The translations under genes and the position numbers were made by a program. DNA of 64,000 bases from Falsirhodobacter flavus (GTDB taxonomy: Bacteria > Pseudomonadota > Alphaproteobacteria > Rhodobacterales > Rhodobacteraceae), in assembly GCA_029846755.1 (NCBI GenBank), contig JARWBI010000002.1, forward strand, positions 124,001 to 188,000. The letters run 5' to 3'. Below the pieces are notes generated by a model. The model was given only the letters and a program-made list of their open reading frames with translations, ran no database searches and was not told the DNA's origin. This document shows, in pieces, positions 1 to 8,966 of this stretch. The first letter of the stretch is position 1, and each line of letters opens with the position of its first letter.

Positions 1-2
1 AG

Positions 3-611
3 GTGCGGCTGGCGCTGGCGCTGGCCTTCACCGCCATTGTCGCCCCGGCGGTATCGGTGCCTGCGCTGGACCTGATGGGCTATGGGGCCGAGGTGATGTC
101 GGGGCTGGCGCTGGGCATGGGGCTGCGGCTGTTCGTGATGGCGCTTCAGATGGCGGGCGCGATCGCGGCGCAGGCGGCCTCGCTGTCGCAGCTTGTCGGC
201 GGCGCAGGAGAGCCGCAGCCCGCGCTGGGCCATCTGCTGACCGTGTCGGGCCTTGCACTGGCCATGGCGAACGATCTGCACCTGCGCGCGGCGGAAATGC
301 TGATCCTGTCCTATGACGTGCTGCCAGCGGGGCGCCTGCCCGATGCGGCGGATATGGCCGATTGGGGGCTGGCGCAGGTGCGGCGGGCCTTCTCGCTGGG
401 GTTCTCGCTGGCCGCGCCCTTTGTTCTCGCCTCGCTGATCTATAACGTCGCGCTTGGGGTCATCAACCGGGCGATGCCGCAGCTGATGGTGTCGTTCATC
501 GGCGCGCCCGCGCTGACCTTCGGCGGGCTGGTGCTGATTGCCGTGTCGGTGCCGCTGGCGCTGGCGGTCTGGATCGCGGCCTTCAACGGCTGGATGGCGA
601 ACCCGATATGA
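3..611 (+). CDS. fliR: Flagellar export gate protein FliR (5' partial)
   Basis: FliR is an inner-membrane part of the flagellar type III export gate, with FliP and FliQ. The visible 202 residues are mostly hydrophobic helices and end in the family-like segment around SVPLALAVWIAAFNGW. The family is usually about 250 residues, so the gene very likely begins before the window; the GTG at 3 is simply the first in-frame start codon. It overlaps flhB by 4 bases, the usual fliR-flhB pairing, which supports the call. An SctT assignment is less likely because all surrounding genes are flagellar. Confidence 0.9.
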   Translation: MRLALALAFTAIVAPAVSVPALDLMGYGAEVMSGLALGMGLRLFVMALQMAGAIAAQAASLSQLVGGAGEPQPALGHLLTVSGLALAMANDLHLRAAEMLILSYDVLPAGRLPDAADMADWGLAQVRRAFSLGFSLAAPFVLASLIYNVALGVINRAMPQLMVSFIGAPALTFGGLVLIAVSVPLALAVWIAAFNGWMANPI

Positions 612-1681
612 GCGAGGACGCCGAAAAGGAACACGAGGCGTCCCAGAAGAAGCTGGACGACGCGCGCGAAAAGGGCGAGATCGCGCGATCCCCCGACCTG
701 ACCGCCGCTGCCGCCTGGGGCGGGCTGGTTCTGGCCGCTGCCGTCATGGGCGAGCGCTCGCTGCGCGGCGCCGGAGAGGCGGCGCAGGTGCTGCTGGATC
801 AGGCCGACCGGCTGGCCCCGATGATGGCGAATGGCGGCGCGGCCCCCTTGGGGGGCGTGCTGCTGCGTTTCGGAGGGGCGCTGCTGCCCTTTTTCGCTTT
901 CCCCGCCGCCGCTGCGCTGATTGCGCTGATCGTGCAGCGCGGGTTCCTGATCACACCGTCCAAGCTGATGCCGCAACTGTCGCGGATCTCTCCCATCTCG
1001 GGGGCGAAGAACAAGTTCGGGCGCAGCGGGCTGTTCGAGTTCGGGAAAAGTTTTGCCAAGCTGCTGCTGATCTCAGTCATCCTGGGCTGGTTCCTGACGG
1101 GCCGTGCGCAGGAGATAGTTGCGACCCTTTATCTGGATCCCGCGCTTGCCTTCGCGCTGGCGCTGCGAATGCTGCTGCGGTTCCTGATGATCGTGCTGCT
1201 GATCCTGTCGGTGCTGGGGGGCTTGGATTACCTGTGGCAACGCTTCGAGCATATGCGACGCAACCGCATGAGCCGACAGGAGATGCTGGACGAGCACAAA
1301 AGCTCGGAAGGCGATCCGCATACCAAGGCGCAGCGCCGCCAGCGCGGAATGGAGATCGCGACGAACCGGATGCTGGCCGATGTGCCGAAAGCCGATGTGG
1401 TGGTCGTCAATCCGACTCATTACGCGGTGGCGCTGAAATGGGACAGGGCGGGCGGGCGAGCGCCGGTCTGCGTGGCGAAGGGGGTGGACGAGATCGCCGC
1501 CCGCATCCGCGAAAAGGCGGCGGAGGCCGGGGTTCCGATCCACCGCGATCCGCCCACCGCCCGCGCGCTGCATGCCACGCTGGAGATTGGCGACACGATC
1601 CATCCCGACCATTACCGCGCCGTCGCTGCCGCGATCCGGTTCGCCGAAACGATGCGCAAGAAAGCGAAGGAGCGGGGATGA
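608..1681 (+). CDS. flhB: Flagellar export switch protein FlhB
   Basis: FlhB is the substrate-specificity switch of the flagellar export apparatus; it changes export from rod/hook proteins to filament proteins after self-cleavage. The 357-aa product has an N-terminal REKGEIARSPD motif, four hydrophobic segments at about residues 35-50, 85-110, 150-170 and 185-205, and a cytoplasmic domain with the intact NPTH cleavage motif at residues 268-271. Length and motif are normal for the family. It starts in the fliR stop region (ATGA) and is followed with a 4-base overlap by a small gene, so the three are probably co-transcribed. Confidence 0.97.
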   Translation: MSEDAEKEHEASQKKLDDAREKGEIARSPDLTAAAAWGGLVLAAAVMGERSLRGAGEAAQVLLDQADRLAPMMANGGAAPLGGVLLRFGGALLPFFAFPAAAALIALIVQRGFLITPSKLMPQLSRISPISGAKNKFGRSGLFEFGKSFAKLLLISVILGWFLTGRAQEIVATLYLDPALAFALALRMLLRFLMIVLLILSVLGGLDYLWQRFEHMRRNRMSRQEMLDEHKSSEGDPHTKAQRRQRGMEIATNRMLADVPKADVVVVNPTHYAVALKWDRAGGRAPVCVAKGVDEIAARIREKAAEAGVPIHRDPPTARALHATLEIGDTIHPDHYRAVAAAIRFAETMRKKAKERG

Positions 1682-1986
1682 AACAGATCGACCGGCTGGC
1701 GAAGATCGCGAACCTGCTTTTGGACGTGAAGCTGGCTGAATTGCAGAAGGCCAGCTGGGCGCGGGAAGAAAGCCTCGCGCGGCTGGCGGATCTGAAAGTC
1801 GCACCGTCGGATGATCCCGACCCGATCGCGGCGGCGCAGGTCGATGTGCGCTATCAGCTTTGGGCCGATGCGCGGCGGGCCGAGATCAACATGACCCTCG
1901 CTCGCCAGACCGCAAAATGGATGGAGGCGCAGGACGATGCCCGCGCCGCCTTCGGCAAGGCCGAGGTGCTGCGCAAACTGCGCTAG
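1678..1986 (+). CDS. Small charged protein downstream of flhB, function unknown
   Basis: The gene starts at an ATG that overlaps the flhB stop and encodes 102 aa. The product is soluble, Ala/Lys/Glu-rich and probably helical, with no signal peptide or membrane segment. It ends 4 bases into the opposing fliL gene. I do not recognise the family. Position and a coiled-coil-like composition would fit a flagellar accessory or FliJ-like export factor, but that is inference from context only. Confidence 0.7.
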   Translation: MKQIDRLAKIANLLLDVKLAELQKASWAREESLARLADLKVAPSDDPDPIAAAQVDVRYQLWADARRAEINMTLARQTAKWMEAQDDARAAFGKAEVLRKLR

Positions 1987-2420
1987 TTGTCCTGACGCAT
2001 GATGTCGACGATCAGAACGTCCGACACGGCGGGCAGGATCTTTTTCGCCGCTTCCAGCAGCGCGGTGCGCAGCACGACAAGGTTGTCGGCATCGGTGAAG
2101 CTGCCCCGGAACCCGCCGGTATTGGCATGGGCGAACAACACCTGAAGAAAGGCGTCGCGGAAACGCGGCTCGCGCGCGAATATCGGCTCGGACCCGCCCG
2201 TCGTGGCGAGGCTGAGCGACATGATGACCAGGGAGGCGACCTTGCCATGTTCCACCACCGGCACGACGAACTGGTTCGACAGCTTGACGTAATCGGGTTC
2301 GACCGCCGGCTCGACATGCTCCTCAGGCTCTTCCGGCGCGGGCCGCAGGGCGATGCCCGCGCCGACGCCGCCGCCCGCGCCGATCAGAATCAGCAGAAGG
2401 GGGATGAGCTTGCCCAGCAT
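1983..2420 (-). CDS. fliL: Flagellar basal body-associated protein FliL
   Basis: FliL is a single-pass inner-membrane protein that sits around the stator and supports motor torque. The 145-aa product has an N-terminal hydrophobic anchor (residues 4-26), a short acidic linker, then a periplasmic domain starting near YVKLSNQFVVPVV, typical of FliL. It is the last gene of the long minus-strand flagellar operon beginning at flgB and abuts flgH with a 1-base overlap. Its end overlaps the converging small gene after flhB by 4 bases. Confidence 0.88.
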   Translation of the reverse strand: MLGKLIPLLLILIGAGGGVGAGIALRPAPEEPEEHVEPAVEPDYVKLSNQFVVPVVEHGKVASLVIMSLSLATTGGSEPIFAREPRFRDAFLQVLFAHANTGGFRGSFTDADNLVVLRTALLEAAKKILPAVSDVLIVDIMRQDN

Positions 2421-3142
2421 CAGAACGGCAACACGATGTCGGTGATCTGCTGGCCGTACCGCGGCTGCTGCACGTCAGAAATTTGCCCGCGCCCGCCATA
2501 GGCGATCCGTGCGCCCGCGATCTTGTCATAGGTGATCTCGTTCTGGCGCGAGATGTCGGCGGGACGAACATAGCCGGTCACGATCAGCTCCCGCAGCTCG
2601 AAGTTCACGCGGACCTCCTGCTGGCCCTCGATTCGCAGCACGCCGTTCGGCAGTTCCTCGACCACCGTGGCGGCGACGCGCAGCATTAGTTTCTCGTTCC
2701 GTTTCACCGAGCCATTGCCCTGGTAGTTCGACGCCGAGGAGGTGTTCACCGCATCGGCCATCGTCGCGCCGTCCTTCAGCAGCTTGTCATCCAGCCGCTG
2801 CGGAATGCCCAGAAGCGAGGGCAGCTTCATCGTGTCGCTGCCCGTGCGGGACCGGCCCGTGGTGTTGGAAATCTCGGCCTCGTCGTCGATCTCGATCACC
2901 ACGGTCAGGATGTCGCCGCGCCGTTCCGCGCGCCGGTCGCCCAGAAGCGAGGACCGTTCCGCAGTCCAGAGCGACGAGGCCTGCGACGGGGTGCTGCCAT
3001 CCGCATCCATCGGCAGCGGCGTCGAATACATCGCGTGGTGCTGGTAGCTCCCTTCCAGCGGCGAAAAGGACGGGGCCTTGCCGACCTCGCCCAGTCGGGC
3101 GCAACCGGCGACGGCAATAAGGCAGATCAAAGCGGCGCGCAT
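2420..3142 (-). CDS. flgH: Flagellar L-ring lipoprotein FlgH
   Basis: FlgH forms the L-ring of the basal body in the outer membrane. The 240-aa product begins with a lipoprotein signal whose lipobox VAGC places the lipidated cysteine at residue 14. Family-like stretches include GDILTVVIEIDDEA and the C-terminal GQQITDIVLPF. Length is normal. It lies between flgA and fliL on the same strand. Confidence 0.96.
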   Translation of the reverse strand: MRAALICLIAVAGCARLGEVGKAPSFSPLEGSYQHHAMYSTPLPMDADGSTPSQASSLWTAERSSLLGDRRAERRGDILTVVIEIDDEAEISNTTGRSRTGSDTMKLPSLLGIPQRLDDKLLKDGATMADAVNTSSASNYQGNGSVKRNEKLMLRVAATVVEELPNGVLRIEGQQEVRVNFELRELIVTGYVRPADISRQNEITYDKIAGARIAYGGRGQISDVQQPRYGQQITDIVLPF

Positions 3143-3153
3143 CGGCGGCTCCT

Positions 3154-3573
3154 TCAGAATGTGGGGCCGACCTGCACCTGCCCGTCCGCGCCGATACGGC
3201 CGGTTACGGTGGTGCGGGAGGCGAGGTTCATCACGCGGATCATGTCGCCGACCCCGCCACGCCCAAGCGCGCGGCCTTCGGTCAGGATCGACAGCCCGCC
3301 GGATTGATAGGCGAGCGGGACAAGCTGGTTGCGATCGACGATGGCAGGGGGGCCAAGATCGCCGGGGCGGACCGGGCGGCCCGCGTAAAGCGTCACCCGC
3401 GTCTCCATTCCGATGGCCGTCTCCACCTCCTCCAGCGCGCCAGGAATGGCGGCGGGGGCGAGCGCGACGTCGGAGGGCATCAGGATCGTGTTCGCGCGGA
3501 TGGTGCGGGTGGCAAGGACCGCCTCGGCATTGGCCATGCCGGGGATCAGAAGCAGCAGGATCCAGCGCATCAT
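3154..3573 (-). CDS. flgA: Flagellar P-ring assembly chaperone FlgA
   Basis: FlgA is the periplasmic chaperone for P-ring (FlgI) assembly. The 139-aa product has a short signal peptide ending near ANA, then an SAF-like domain with VLATRTIRANTILMPSDV, typical of FlgA. It is on the short side of the family, corresponding to the C-terminal SAF part; such short forms are common in alphaproteobacteria. It overlaps flgG by 4 bases and precedes flgH. Confidence 0.9.
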   Translation of the reverse strand: MMRWILLLLIPGMANAEAVLATRTIRANTILMPSDVALAPAAIPGALEEVETAIGMETRVTLYAGRPVRPGDLGPPAIVDRNQLVPLAYQSGGLSILTEGRALGRGGVGDMIRVMNLASRTTVTGRIGADGQVQVGPTF

Positions 3574-4355
3574 TTCACCTGCGCGGTGGCGGCCAGCATC
3601 TGGTCGGCGGCGGTGATGACCTTGGAGTTCAGCTCGTATCCGCGCTGGGCCTTGATGAGCTCCGTCACCTCGCGCACCGCATCGACGGTGCTTTCCTCAA
3701 GGTATCCCTGACGCAGCGTTCCCAAGCCATCTTCGCCCGGAACGCCTTGCAGCGGCGCGCCCGAGGCTGCGGTTTCAAGAAACAGGTTCGATCCGATCGC
3801 CTCCAGCCCCTTGGCGTTGGTGAAGTTCACCAGCGACAACTGCCCCAGAAGCTGCGGCTGCACCTGATCGGCGAAATAGACATAGACCTCGCCCTCGGCA
3901 TTGATCGACAGGCTGCGGGCGTCGTTCGGGATTGTGATGCCGGGCGCGACCTCGTGCCCGTCGGCGGTCACGATCAGCCCGTCGCCGGACCGTTTCAGCG
4001 CCCCGTCGCGGGTATAGCCGACGCCGCCATTGGGAAGCGTCACCTCCAGATAGCCCGCGCCTTCGACGGCGACGTCCAGATCGCCCCCGGTCGCAGCCAG
4101 CGAGCCTTGCGCCAGCACGGTCGAGACCGAGGCGGCGCGCACGCCCATCCCCATCTGCACGCCCGTGGGCAACATCGTCCCGTCGGTGGCGTTCACCGTG
4201 CCGGGGCGCGCAAGCTGCTGGTAATGCAGGTCGGCAAAGTCGGCGCGGCGGGCGTTGTAGCCGGTCGTGGACATGTTCGCGAGGTTGTTGGACACCACGT
4301 CCACGCGCATCTGCTGCGCGCTCATTCCCGAGGCGGCGATTTGCAGGGCCTTCAT
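3570..4355 (-). CDS. flgG: Flagellar distal rod protein FlgG
   Basis: FlgG forms the distal rod. The 261-aa product has the N-terminal rod signature (ASGMSAQQMRVDVVSNNLAN) and the C-terminal helical motif ending VITAADQMLAATAQVK. Both are standard for FlgG and the length is normal. It is preceded on the same strand by flgF, with 9 bases between them. Confidence 0.97.
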   Translation of the reverse strand: MKALQIAASGMSAQQMRVDVVSNNLANMSTTGYNARRADFADLHYQQLARPGTVNATDGTMLPTGVQMGMGVRAASVSTVLAQGSLAATGGDLDVAVEGAGYLEVTLPNGGVGYTRDGALKRSGDGLIVTADGHEVAPGITIPNDARSLSINAEGEVYVYFADQVQPQLLGQLSLVNFTNAKGLEAIGSNLFLETAASGAPLQGVPGEDGLGTLRQGYLEESTVDAVREVTELIKAQRGYELNSKVITAADQMLAATAQVK

Positions 4356-4364
4356 CGGATTCTC

Positions 4365-5066
4365 CTATCGGCCAAGGGTCTGGATGACGCCGCGAAGCCG
4401 TTCATCTTCGCGGTCAAGGAAGCTCTGGCCCAGCTCGTAGGCGCGCTGGACTTCGATCATGCGGGCGATTTCCGCGACGGGCTGGACGTTCGAATCTTCG
4501 AGGCTGCCCTGAAGGATCACCGCGCCCTCGACGGGCTCTGTCGCCTCGGTTGCGAAAAGGGTGCCGCCCTGATGGCGCAGGTCGAGGGGATCGACGGGCT
4601 GGAACAGGCCGATCTGCCCGATGGGCTGGCCGTTCGCAGACACGGTTCCGTCCTGCGCCACCGCCACCTGCCCGGCATCCGGCGGCACGAAGATCGGCGC
4701 GCCGCCGATGTCCAGCAGCAGGTGGCCGTCGGCATTCACCAACTCCCCGGCATCGGAAGGCGTGAAGCTGCCCGCCCGCGTCAGCCGCTCGCCCTCGGGC
4801 GTCTGGACGGCAAAGAACCCATCACCCTGAATGGCGAAATCGAAGGCCGCGCCGGTCGTCGTGATGCCCGCCTGCGACAGATCGACGTGCCGCGCCGAGG
4901 CATGGGCCATCGACAACGATTCGCCCCCCTCGGTCCGCTTGACATGTTCGGCGAAGATCACGCCTTCACGACGGAAGCCGGTGGTCGAGATGTTGGCGAT
5001 GTTATGCGCCGTGACCTGCATTTCCTTCATCAGGCCGGATTGGCGCGTCAGCGCGACGTAATCCAT
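4365..5066 (-). CDS. flgF: Flagellar proximal rod protein FlgF
   Basis: FlgF is a proximal rod subunit paralogous to FlgG. The 233-aa product carries the rod N-terminus (VTAHNIANISTTGFRREG) and a central FAIQGDGFFAVQTPEGERLT stretch. It starts at the 3' edge of fliQ with a 1-base overlap and is followed closely by flgG, so the genes are probably translationally coupled. Confidence 0.95.
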   Translation of the reverse strand: MDYVALTRQSGLMKEMQVTAHNIANISTTGFRREGVIFAEHVKRTEGGESLSMAHASARHVDLSQAGITTTGAAFDFAIQGDGFFAVQTPEGERLTRAGSFTPSDAGELVNADGHLLLDIGGAPIFVPPDAGQVAVAQDGTVSANGQPIGQIGLFQPVDPLDLRHQGGTLFATEATEPVEGAVILQGSLEDSNVQPVAEIARMIEVQRAYELGQSFLDREDERLRGVIQTLGR

Positions 5067-5332
5067 CAGCGCCCCGCGATCTGCGGGATGATCGCGTCCG
5101 TGAAGAACGCGACCAGCGTGGTGGTCATAAAGCTCATGGACACCCAGAACACGACCAGCATCGCGCCGACCTTGGGCACGAAGGTCAACGTCATTTCCTG
5201 CACCGAGGTCAGCGCCTGAAACAGGCCGATCACCACGCCCGCGATCAGCGCGACCGCCAGCAGCGGGGCCGAGATCTGGACCGAGATCCAGAGCGCCTGC
5301 CGCAGCGTGTCATAGATCTGGCTGTCGGTCAT
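5066..5332 (-). CDS. fliQ: Flagellar export gate protein FliQ
   Basis: FliQ is a small export-gate subunit with two membrane helices. The 88-aa product shows hydrophobic segments at about residues 15-39 and 50-76 and the family motif GLFQALTSVQEMTL between them. The gene sits between fliE and flgF with 1- to 4-base overlaps. It is the flagellar counterpart of the injectisome gene sctS at about 59.5 kb. Confidence 0.96.
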   Translation of the reverse strand: MTDSQIYDTLRQALWISVQISAPLLAVALIAGVVIGLFQALTSVQEMTLTFVPKVGAMLVVFWVSMSFMTTTLVAFFTDAIIPQIAGR

Positions 5333-5610
5333 ACCGGCATCCTCAGGATTTCCTGATAGGCCTCGACCACCTTGTCGCGGATCGTCACCGCGGTTTCGAT
5401 CGCGGTTTCCGACGCGGCCAGCGCCTGCACCAGCGCATGCGGATCGGCCCCGCCGGTCATCGCGGCGGCCGCCGTCTGCTCGGCCCGCGCCACGGTCTGC
5501 GCGAAATCGCTGGCGATGCGGGTGAAGGCATTGCCGGAACCCGGCTCCGCCTCGGCCACCTGCTTGGCCTGGGCATAGTTCTTGGCAACGAGAGAGGCGG
5601 TGACTTCCAT
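5329..5610 (-). CDS. fliE: Flagellar MS-ring/rod junction protein FliE
   Basis: FliE links the MS ring to the proximal rod. The 93-aa product is helical with no membrane segment and has the FliE-like C-terminus (ETAVTIRDKVVEAYQEILRMPV). Length and position after flgC are standard. It overlaps fliQ by 4 bases. Confidence 0.94.
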   Translation of the reverse strand: MEVTASLVAKNYAQAKQVAEAEPGSGNAFTRIASDFAQTVARAEQTAAAAMTGGADPHALVQALAASETAIETAVTIRDKVVEAYQEILRMPV

Positions 5611-5622
5611 TCTGGAACTCCT

Positions 5623-6000
5623 TTATCGGCGCAGAAGCTCGAACAGGCTCTGCGTCATCTGGCGGGCCTGATCGAACATGCGAAGGTTGGCGTCATAGCT
5701 GCGCTGGGCCTCGCGCGCGTCGGCGACCTCGATCACCAGATCGACGTTCGAGCCGTCGTAATGGCCGGTCGCGTCCGCCAGCGGATGCGAGGGGGAATAG
5801 ATGCTTTGAAGCTCGGATCGGTCCAGCCGGACGGGCTGGGGCGCGACGCCGCCATCGACCGTTTCGGCAAAGCTGACCAGCTTGCGGTGGTATCCGGGCG
5901 TATCGGCATTGGCGATGTTTTCCGACACATGCCGCAGACGTTGGGCCTGCGACTGCATCCCCGTGGCCGAGGCGGCAAGGCTTTTCAGAAGGTCGGACAT
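5623..6000 (-). CDS. flgC: Flagellar proximal rod protein FlgC
   Basis: FlgC is a proximal rod subunit. The 125-aa product has the N-terminal motif RHVSENIANADTPGYHRK and the C-terminal YDANLRMFDQARQMTQSLF motif typical of FlgC. It overlaps flgB by one base and is 12 bases from fliE. All rod genes here read on the minus strand as one operon. Confidence 0.96.
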   Translation of the reverse strand: MSDLLKSLAASATGMQSQAQRLRHVSENIANADTPGYHRKLVSFAETVDGGVAPQPVRLDRSELQSIYSPSHPLADATGHYDGSNVDLVIEVADAREAQRSYDANLRMFDQARQMTQSLFELLRR

Positions 6001-6374
6001 CAGCGCCGCCCCAGACTGGTGCGGAGCATGTCCGAGGTCGCGCGATAGATCGACAACGCCATGTCGTGCTGCTGCCGAATCTCGACCGCTTTGACCATCT
6101 CCGTCTCCAGCGAAACCGTATTGCCGTTCGGATCCGCCATCGCGGTCTGGCTGCGCGGCTGCGGCACGGGCACATCAGCCGCACCAAGATGCCCGGCGCG
6201 GGTCGTCTTCATCGCGCCCTGCGCCTGATAGGCCTGCGCGAAATCGGGCAGGTCGCGCGCCTTGTATCCGGGCGTGTCGGCATTTGCGATGTTCTGCGAC
6301 ACCACCCCCATCCGCGCCCCGGCATGGGACGCCATGGCCTGCGCCATCCGGGTGAGTTCCAGTTTTTCAAACAT
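6000..6374 (-). CDS. flgB: Flagellar proximal rod protein FlgB
   Basis: FlgB is the first rod subunit gene of the minus-strand operon. I chose the ATG at 6374 (protein starts MFEKLELTRM, 124 aa) because a GGGAGAA ribosome site lies just upstream; a GTG 30 bases further upstream has no such site. The rod motif SQNIANADTPGYKARDL is present. The gene is divergent from fliI, with about 84 bases between the two starts that must hold both promoters. Confidence 0.95.
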   Translation of the reverse strand: MFEKLELTRMAQAMASHAGARMGVVSQNIANADTPGYKARDLPDFAQAYQAQGAMKTTRAGHLGAADVPVPQPRSQTAMADPNGNTVSLETEMVKAVEIRQQHDMALSIYRATSDMLRTSLGRR

Positions 6375-6458
6375 CGGGGCTTCTCCCTCGATCCACTTCA
6401 CCAAGGCTTAAGAGTGATTCCTTTAGAAACCGTAAGCATCGAACAAAGGGAGAAACCC

Positions 6459-7748
6459 GTGGACGTCTTCGATGAGCTGAAAGCCGAATTGGGCGCGGTG
6501 CGCGGTGCGTTCCGCGTGGGGCGCGTGATCGAGCTGGGTCGCGGCACGCTGCGCGTCGGCGGACTGTCCGACGTGGCAGCTTTGGGCGACCGGGTGACCC
6601 TGCGCGGGCGCGGGGGCGAGGTTCTGCGAATCGCGCCGGACGGGCTGACCGTGCTGCCGGACGAAGCGGCCGAGGGGCTGTCCATCGGCGATGCCGTGGA
6701 GCTGATCGGGCCTGCCACCATCGCGCCGCATGATGGCTGGATCGGGCGGGTGGTCGATCCGTTCGGTAATCCGCTGGATGGGCGCGCGCTGTTTCGCGGC
6801 CCGGTGCAGCGCCCGCTGCGCGCACCGCCCCCGCCCCCGGCGCAGCGCCGCGCCATGGGGGAACGCCTGCCCACCGGGACCGCGATCTTCGACACGATGC
6901 TGCCGCTGGTGCGCGGGCAGCGGATCGGTCTGTTCGCAGGCTCGGGCGTCGGGAAATCCTCGCTTCTGGCGAAGTTCGCGCGCGGCGTGGCGGCGGATGT
7001 CGTCGTCATCGCGCTGATTGGCGAGCGGGGGCGCGAGGTGCGCGAATTCACCGACAAGGTGCTGGGGCCGGAGGGGATGGCGCGGTCGGTCGTCGTCACC
7101 GCCACGTCGGACCAGTCGCCGCTGGTACGCCGCCGCTGCGCGTGGTCGGCCATGGCGGTGGCCGAGCATTTCCGCGACCAAGGGCTGCATGTGCTGCTGC
7201 TGGCCGATTCGATCACCCGCTTTGCCGAGGCGCATCGCGAGGTTGCCATCGCGGGCGGCGAAGAAGGCAACCTGCGCGGCTTTCCCCCGTCCACCTCGCA
7301 CACCATCATGTCGCTGGCGGAACGCGCTGGCCCCGGCGCGGGCGATCAGGGCGACATCACGGCAGTGTTTTCGGTGCTGGTTGCCGGTTCGGACATGGAG
7401 GAGCCGGTGGCCGACATCCTGCGGGGCACGATCGACGGGCATGTGGTGATGGACCGCAAGATTGCCGAACGCGGACGGTTTCCGGCGATCGATCTGCTGC
7501 GGTCCGTGTCGCGCAGCCTGCCTGCCGCGGCCACGGCGGATGAAAACGCGATCATCGCCGATGCGCGCCGCCTTCTGGGCGCCTGGGACCGGGCCGAGAT
7601 GATGGTGCAGGCCGGGCTCTACGCCAAAGGCTCCGATCCGCTGGTGGATGCCGCGATCAAGGTCTGGCCCGCGCTGGACGCCTTCATGGCCGAGGATTCG
7701 GACGGCATCGAAGACAGCTTCCACCGCCTTGCCGCTAGCCTGCGATGA
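6459..7748 (+). CDS. fliI: Flagellar export ATPase FliI
   Basis: FliI is the ATPase of the flagellar export apparatus, which unfolds and releases chaperone-bound substrates. The 429-aa product starts at a GTG preceded by AAAGGGAGA. Walker A is AGSGVGKS (residues 160-167) and GERGREVREF follows as in all F1-like export ATPases. It is divergent from flgB and converges on the DUF1217 gene, overlapping its 3' end by 14 bases. The injectisome paralogue SctN at about 56.3 kb is clearly separate. Confidence 0.97.
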   Translation: MDVFDELKAELGAVRGAFRVGRVIELGRGTLRVGGLSDVAALGDRVTLRGRGGEVLRIAPDGLTVLPDEAAEGLSIGDAVELIGPATIAPHDGWIGRVVDPFGNPLDGRALFRGPVQRPLRAPPPPPAQRRAMGERLPTGTAIFDTMLPLVRGQRIGLFAGSGVGKSSLLAKFARGVAADVVVIALIGERGREVREFTDKVLGPEGMARSVVVTATSDQSPLVRRRCAWSAMAVAEHFRDQGLHVLLLADSITRFAEAHREVAIAGGEEGNLRGFPPSTSHTIMSLAERAGPGAGDQGDITAVFSVLVAGSDMEEPVADILRGTIDGHVVMDRKIAERGRFPAIDLLRSVSRSLPAAATADENAIIADARRLLGAWDRAEMMVQAGLYAKGSDPLVDAAIKVWPALDAFMAEDSDGIEDSFHRLAASLR

Positions 7749-8568
7749 TGCTCAGGATCGAGGCGGTCGTCCCCTGCCCGCCTTGCAGCAGTTGCAGCGC
7801 CGATGCACCCTGCGTTGAGGAGGAGATGCCGCCTGCCGCCTGAGACAGCGCCATGAAGCGGCGGATCAATTCGTCCACCTTCCCGGGTTCCGCGAACTGG
7901 CTGGCCGAACTGTCGCCGAACAGCGCGCCGGCCTTGTCCTTCAGCACCGAAAGCTGCTGGTCGATGTCGATGGACCCGAAGGAAGCGGGCAGCCCGAAGG
8001 CCGTCTGGAACAGGTTCCGCAGCGGCTCGGACCCCAGGATCGTGAACCATTTCGTATCCTCGCTGGTGGTCTTGGCCGCCAGCAGCGGCAATTCACGCTG
8101 GGCGTTCATGGCGATGCGCATGTCGTTGTTCTGCTCGCCCACCGCGATCTCGAACTGGCGGTCGCGATACTGGGTCAGGATCTTGTCCGCGAAATCCGAC
8201 ATCTTCGTGTTCGGGGTCGGATAATCGCCGAAGCCGAACGCCTTGGACAGCGCCAGATACTGCTTGTCCGCCAGCCGGTTCGACAGGGCGGCGGTATCCA
8301 GCGTCCCATCCTCCAGCACCTTGCGGACGAAATATTTGTTGTCGATATCGCCATCCAGCCCGAAGGCCCCAAGGGCGACCTTCAAAAGGCGGCGGTCCGA
8401 CACCAGTTCCTCGGCCGAGGAGATCTTGCCGATCTTGGCGCGGAAATACTCCTCGTCCCGCTGGTTGGCGGGCGCCTTTTCAAACGCCGCCTGCTGGTTT
8501 TCCATGGTCCGCTGAAGAAAGGCCCAGCCGCCATAGCCCCCCATCGGAATGATGGGCGTGAAGCTCAT
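7735..8568 (-). CDS. DUF1217 flagellar-associated protein
   Basis: The 277-aa product matches by eye the DUF1217 proteins found in flagellar loci of alphaproteobacteria (start MSFTPIIPMGGYGGWAFL, central YRDRQFEIAVGEQNNDMRIA). No signal peptide or clear membrane segment is visible. The precise role is not established; association with flagella comes from conserved location. It overlaps flbT by 4 bases upstream, so flaF, flbT and this gene are probably one unit. Confidence 0.82.
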   Translation of the reverse strand: MSFTPIIPMGGYGGWAFLQRTMENQQAAFEKAPANQRDEEYFRAKIGKISSAEELVSDRRLLKVALGAFGLDGDIDNKYFVRKVLEDGTLDTAALSNRLADKQYLALSKAFGFGDYPTPNTKMSDFADKILTQYRDRQFEIAVGEQNNDMRIAMNAQRELPLLAAKTTSEDTKWFTILGSEPLRNLFQTAFGLPASFGSIDIDQQLSVLKDKAGALFGDSSASQFAEPGKVDELIRRFMALSQAAGGISSSTQGASALQLLQGGQGTTASILSIIAG

Positions 8569-8966
8569 GCGCTTACCGACATCAGCCGTTCCTCACGCGG
8601 CAGAAGGCTGCGCAGGGCCTTGAGCGCGACGTAATTCTCGCCCGCCAGCACGGCGGTCGTCGCCTGCGTCAGAAGCTCGCGGCTGTCGTAGTCGGTCAGC
8701 ACCTGGCTGAGTTGTTCGATGCCGCGCAGAAGCTGTCCGCGCGCCTCTGCCGGGTCGGCATCGCCCGACAGGACAAGCTGTGCGACATAGCAGACGCGGC
8801 GGACGGGCGTATCCACCTGATCGGGGTGGATCGCATCGCGCAGCCGCAGGATATGGGCATTGGGCGTGACGATGGACAGTTTCGTGCGCCGGTCGCCGTT
8901 TTCCACGACAGCGCCGTTTATCAGCACGCGTTCATGCGGGCCGAGTTTCAGGACGAGGCCGCTCAT
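8565..8966 (-). CDS. flbT: Flagellin translation regulator FlbT
   Basis: FlbT acts after transcription to control flagellin synthesis in alphaproteobacteria, binding flagellin mRNA in Caulobacter. The 133-aa product starts MSGLVLKLGPHERVLINGAV and contains RRTKLSIVTPNAHILR, typical of FlbT. A longer upstream in-frame reading would run through flaF; the ATG at 8966 overlaps the flaF stop and fits the family start. Its position beside flaF and the flagellin gene agrees with the role. Confidence 0.94.
   Translation of the reverse strand: MSGLVLKLGPHERVLINGAVVENGDRRTKLSIVTPNAHILRLRDAIHPDQVDTPVRRVCYVAQLVLSGDADPAEARGQLLRGIEQLSQVLTDYDSRELLTQATTAVLAGENYVALKALRSLLPREERLMSVSA

Noticed and set aside
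3078-5219. 713-codon open frame on the plus strand
   Set aside because: It lies opposite the clear flgA-flgG-flgF genes and its Arg/His/Gly-rich product has no recognisable motif: a high-GC antisense frame.
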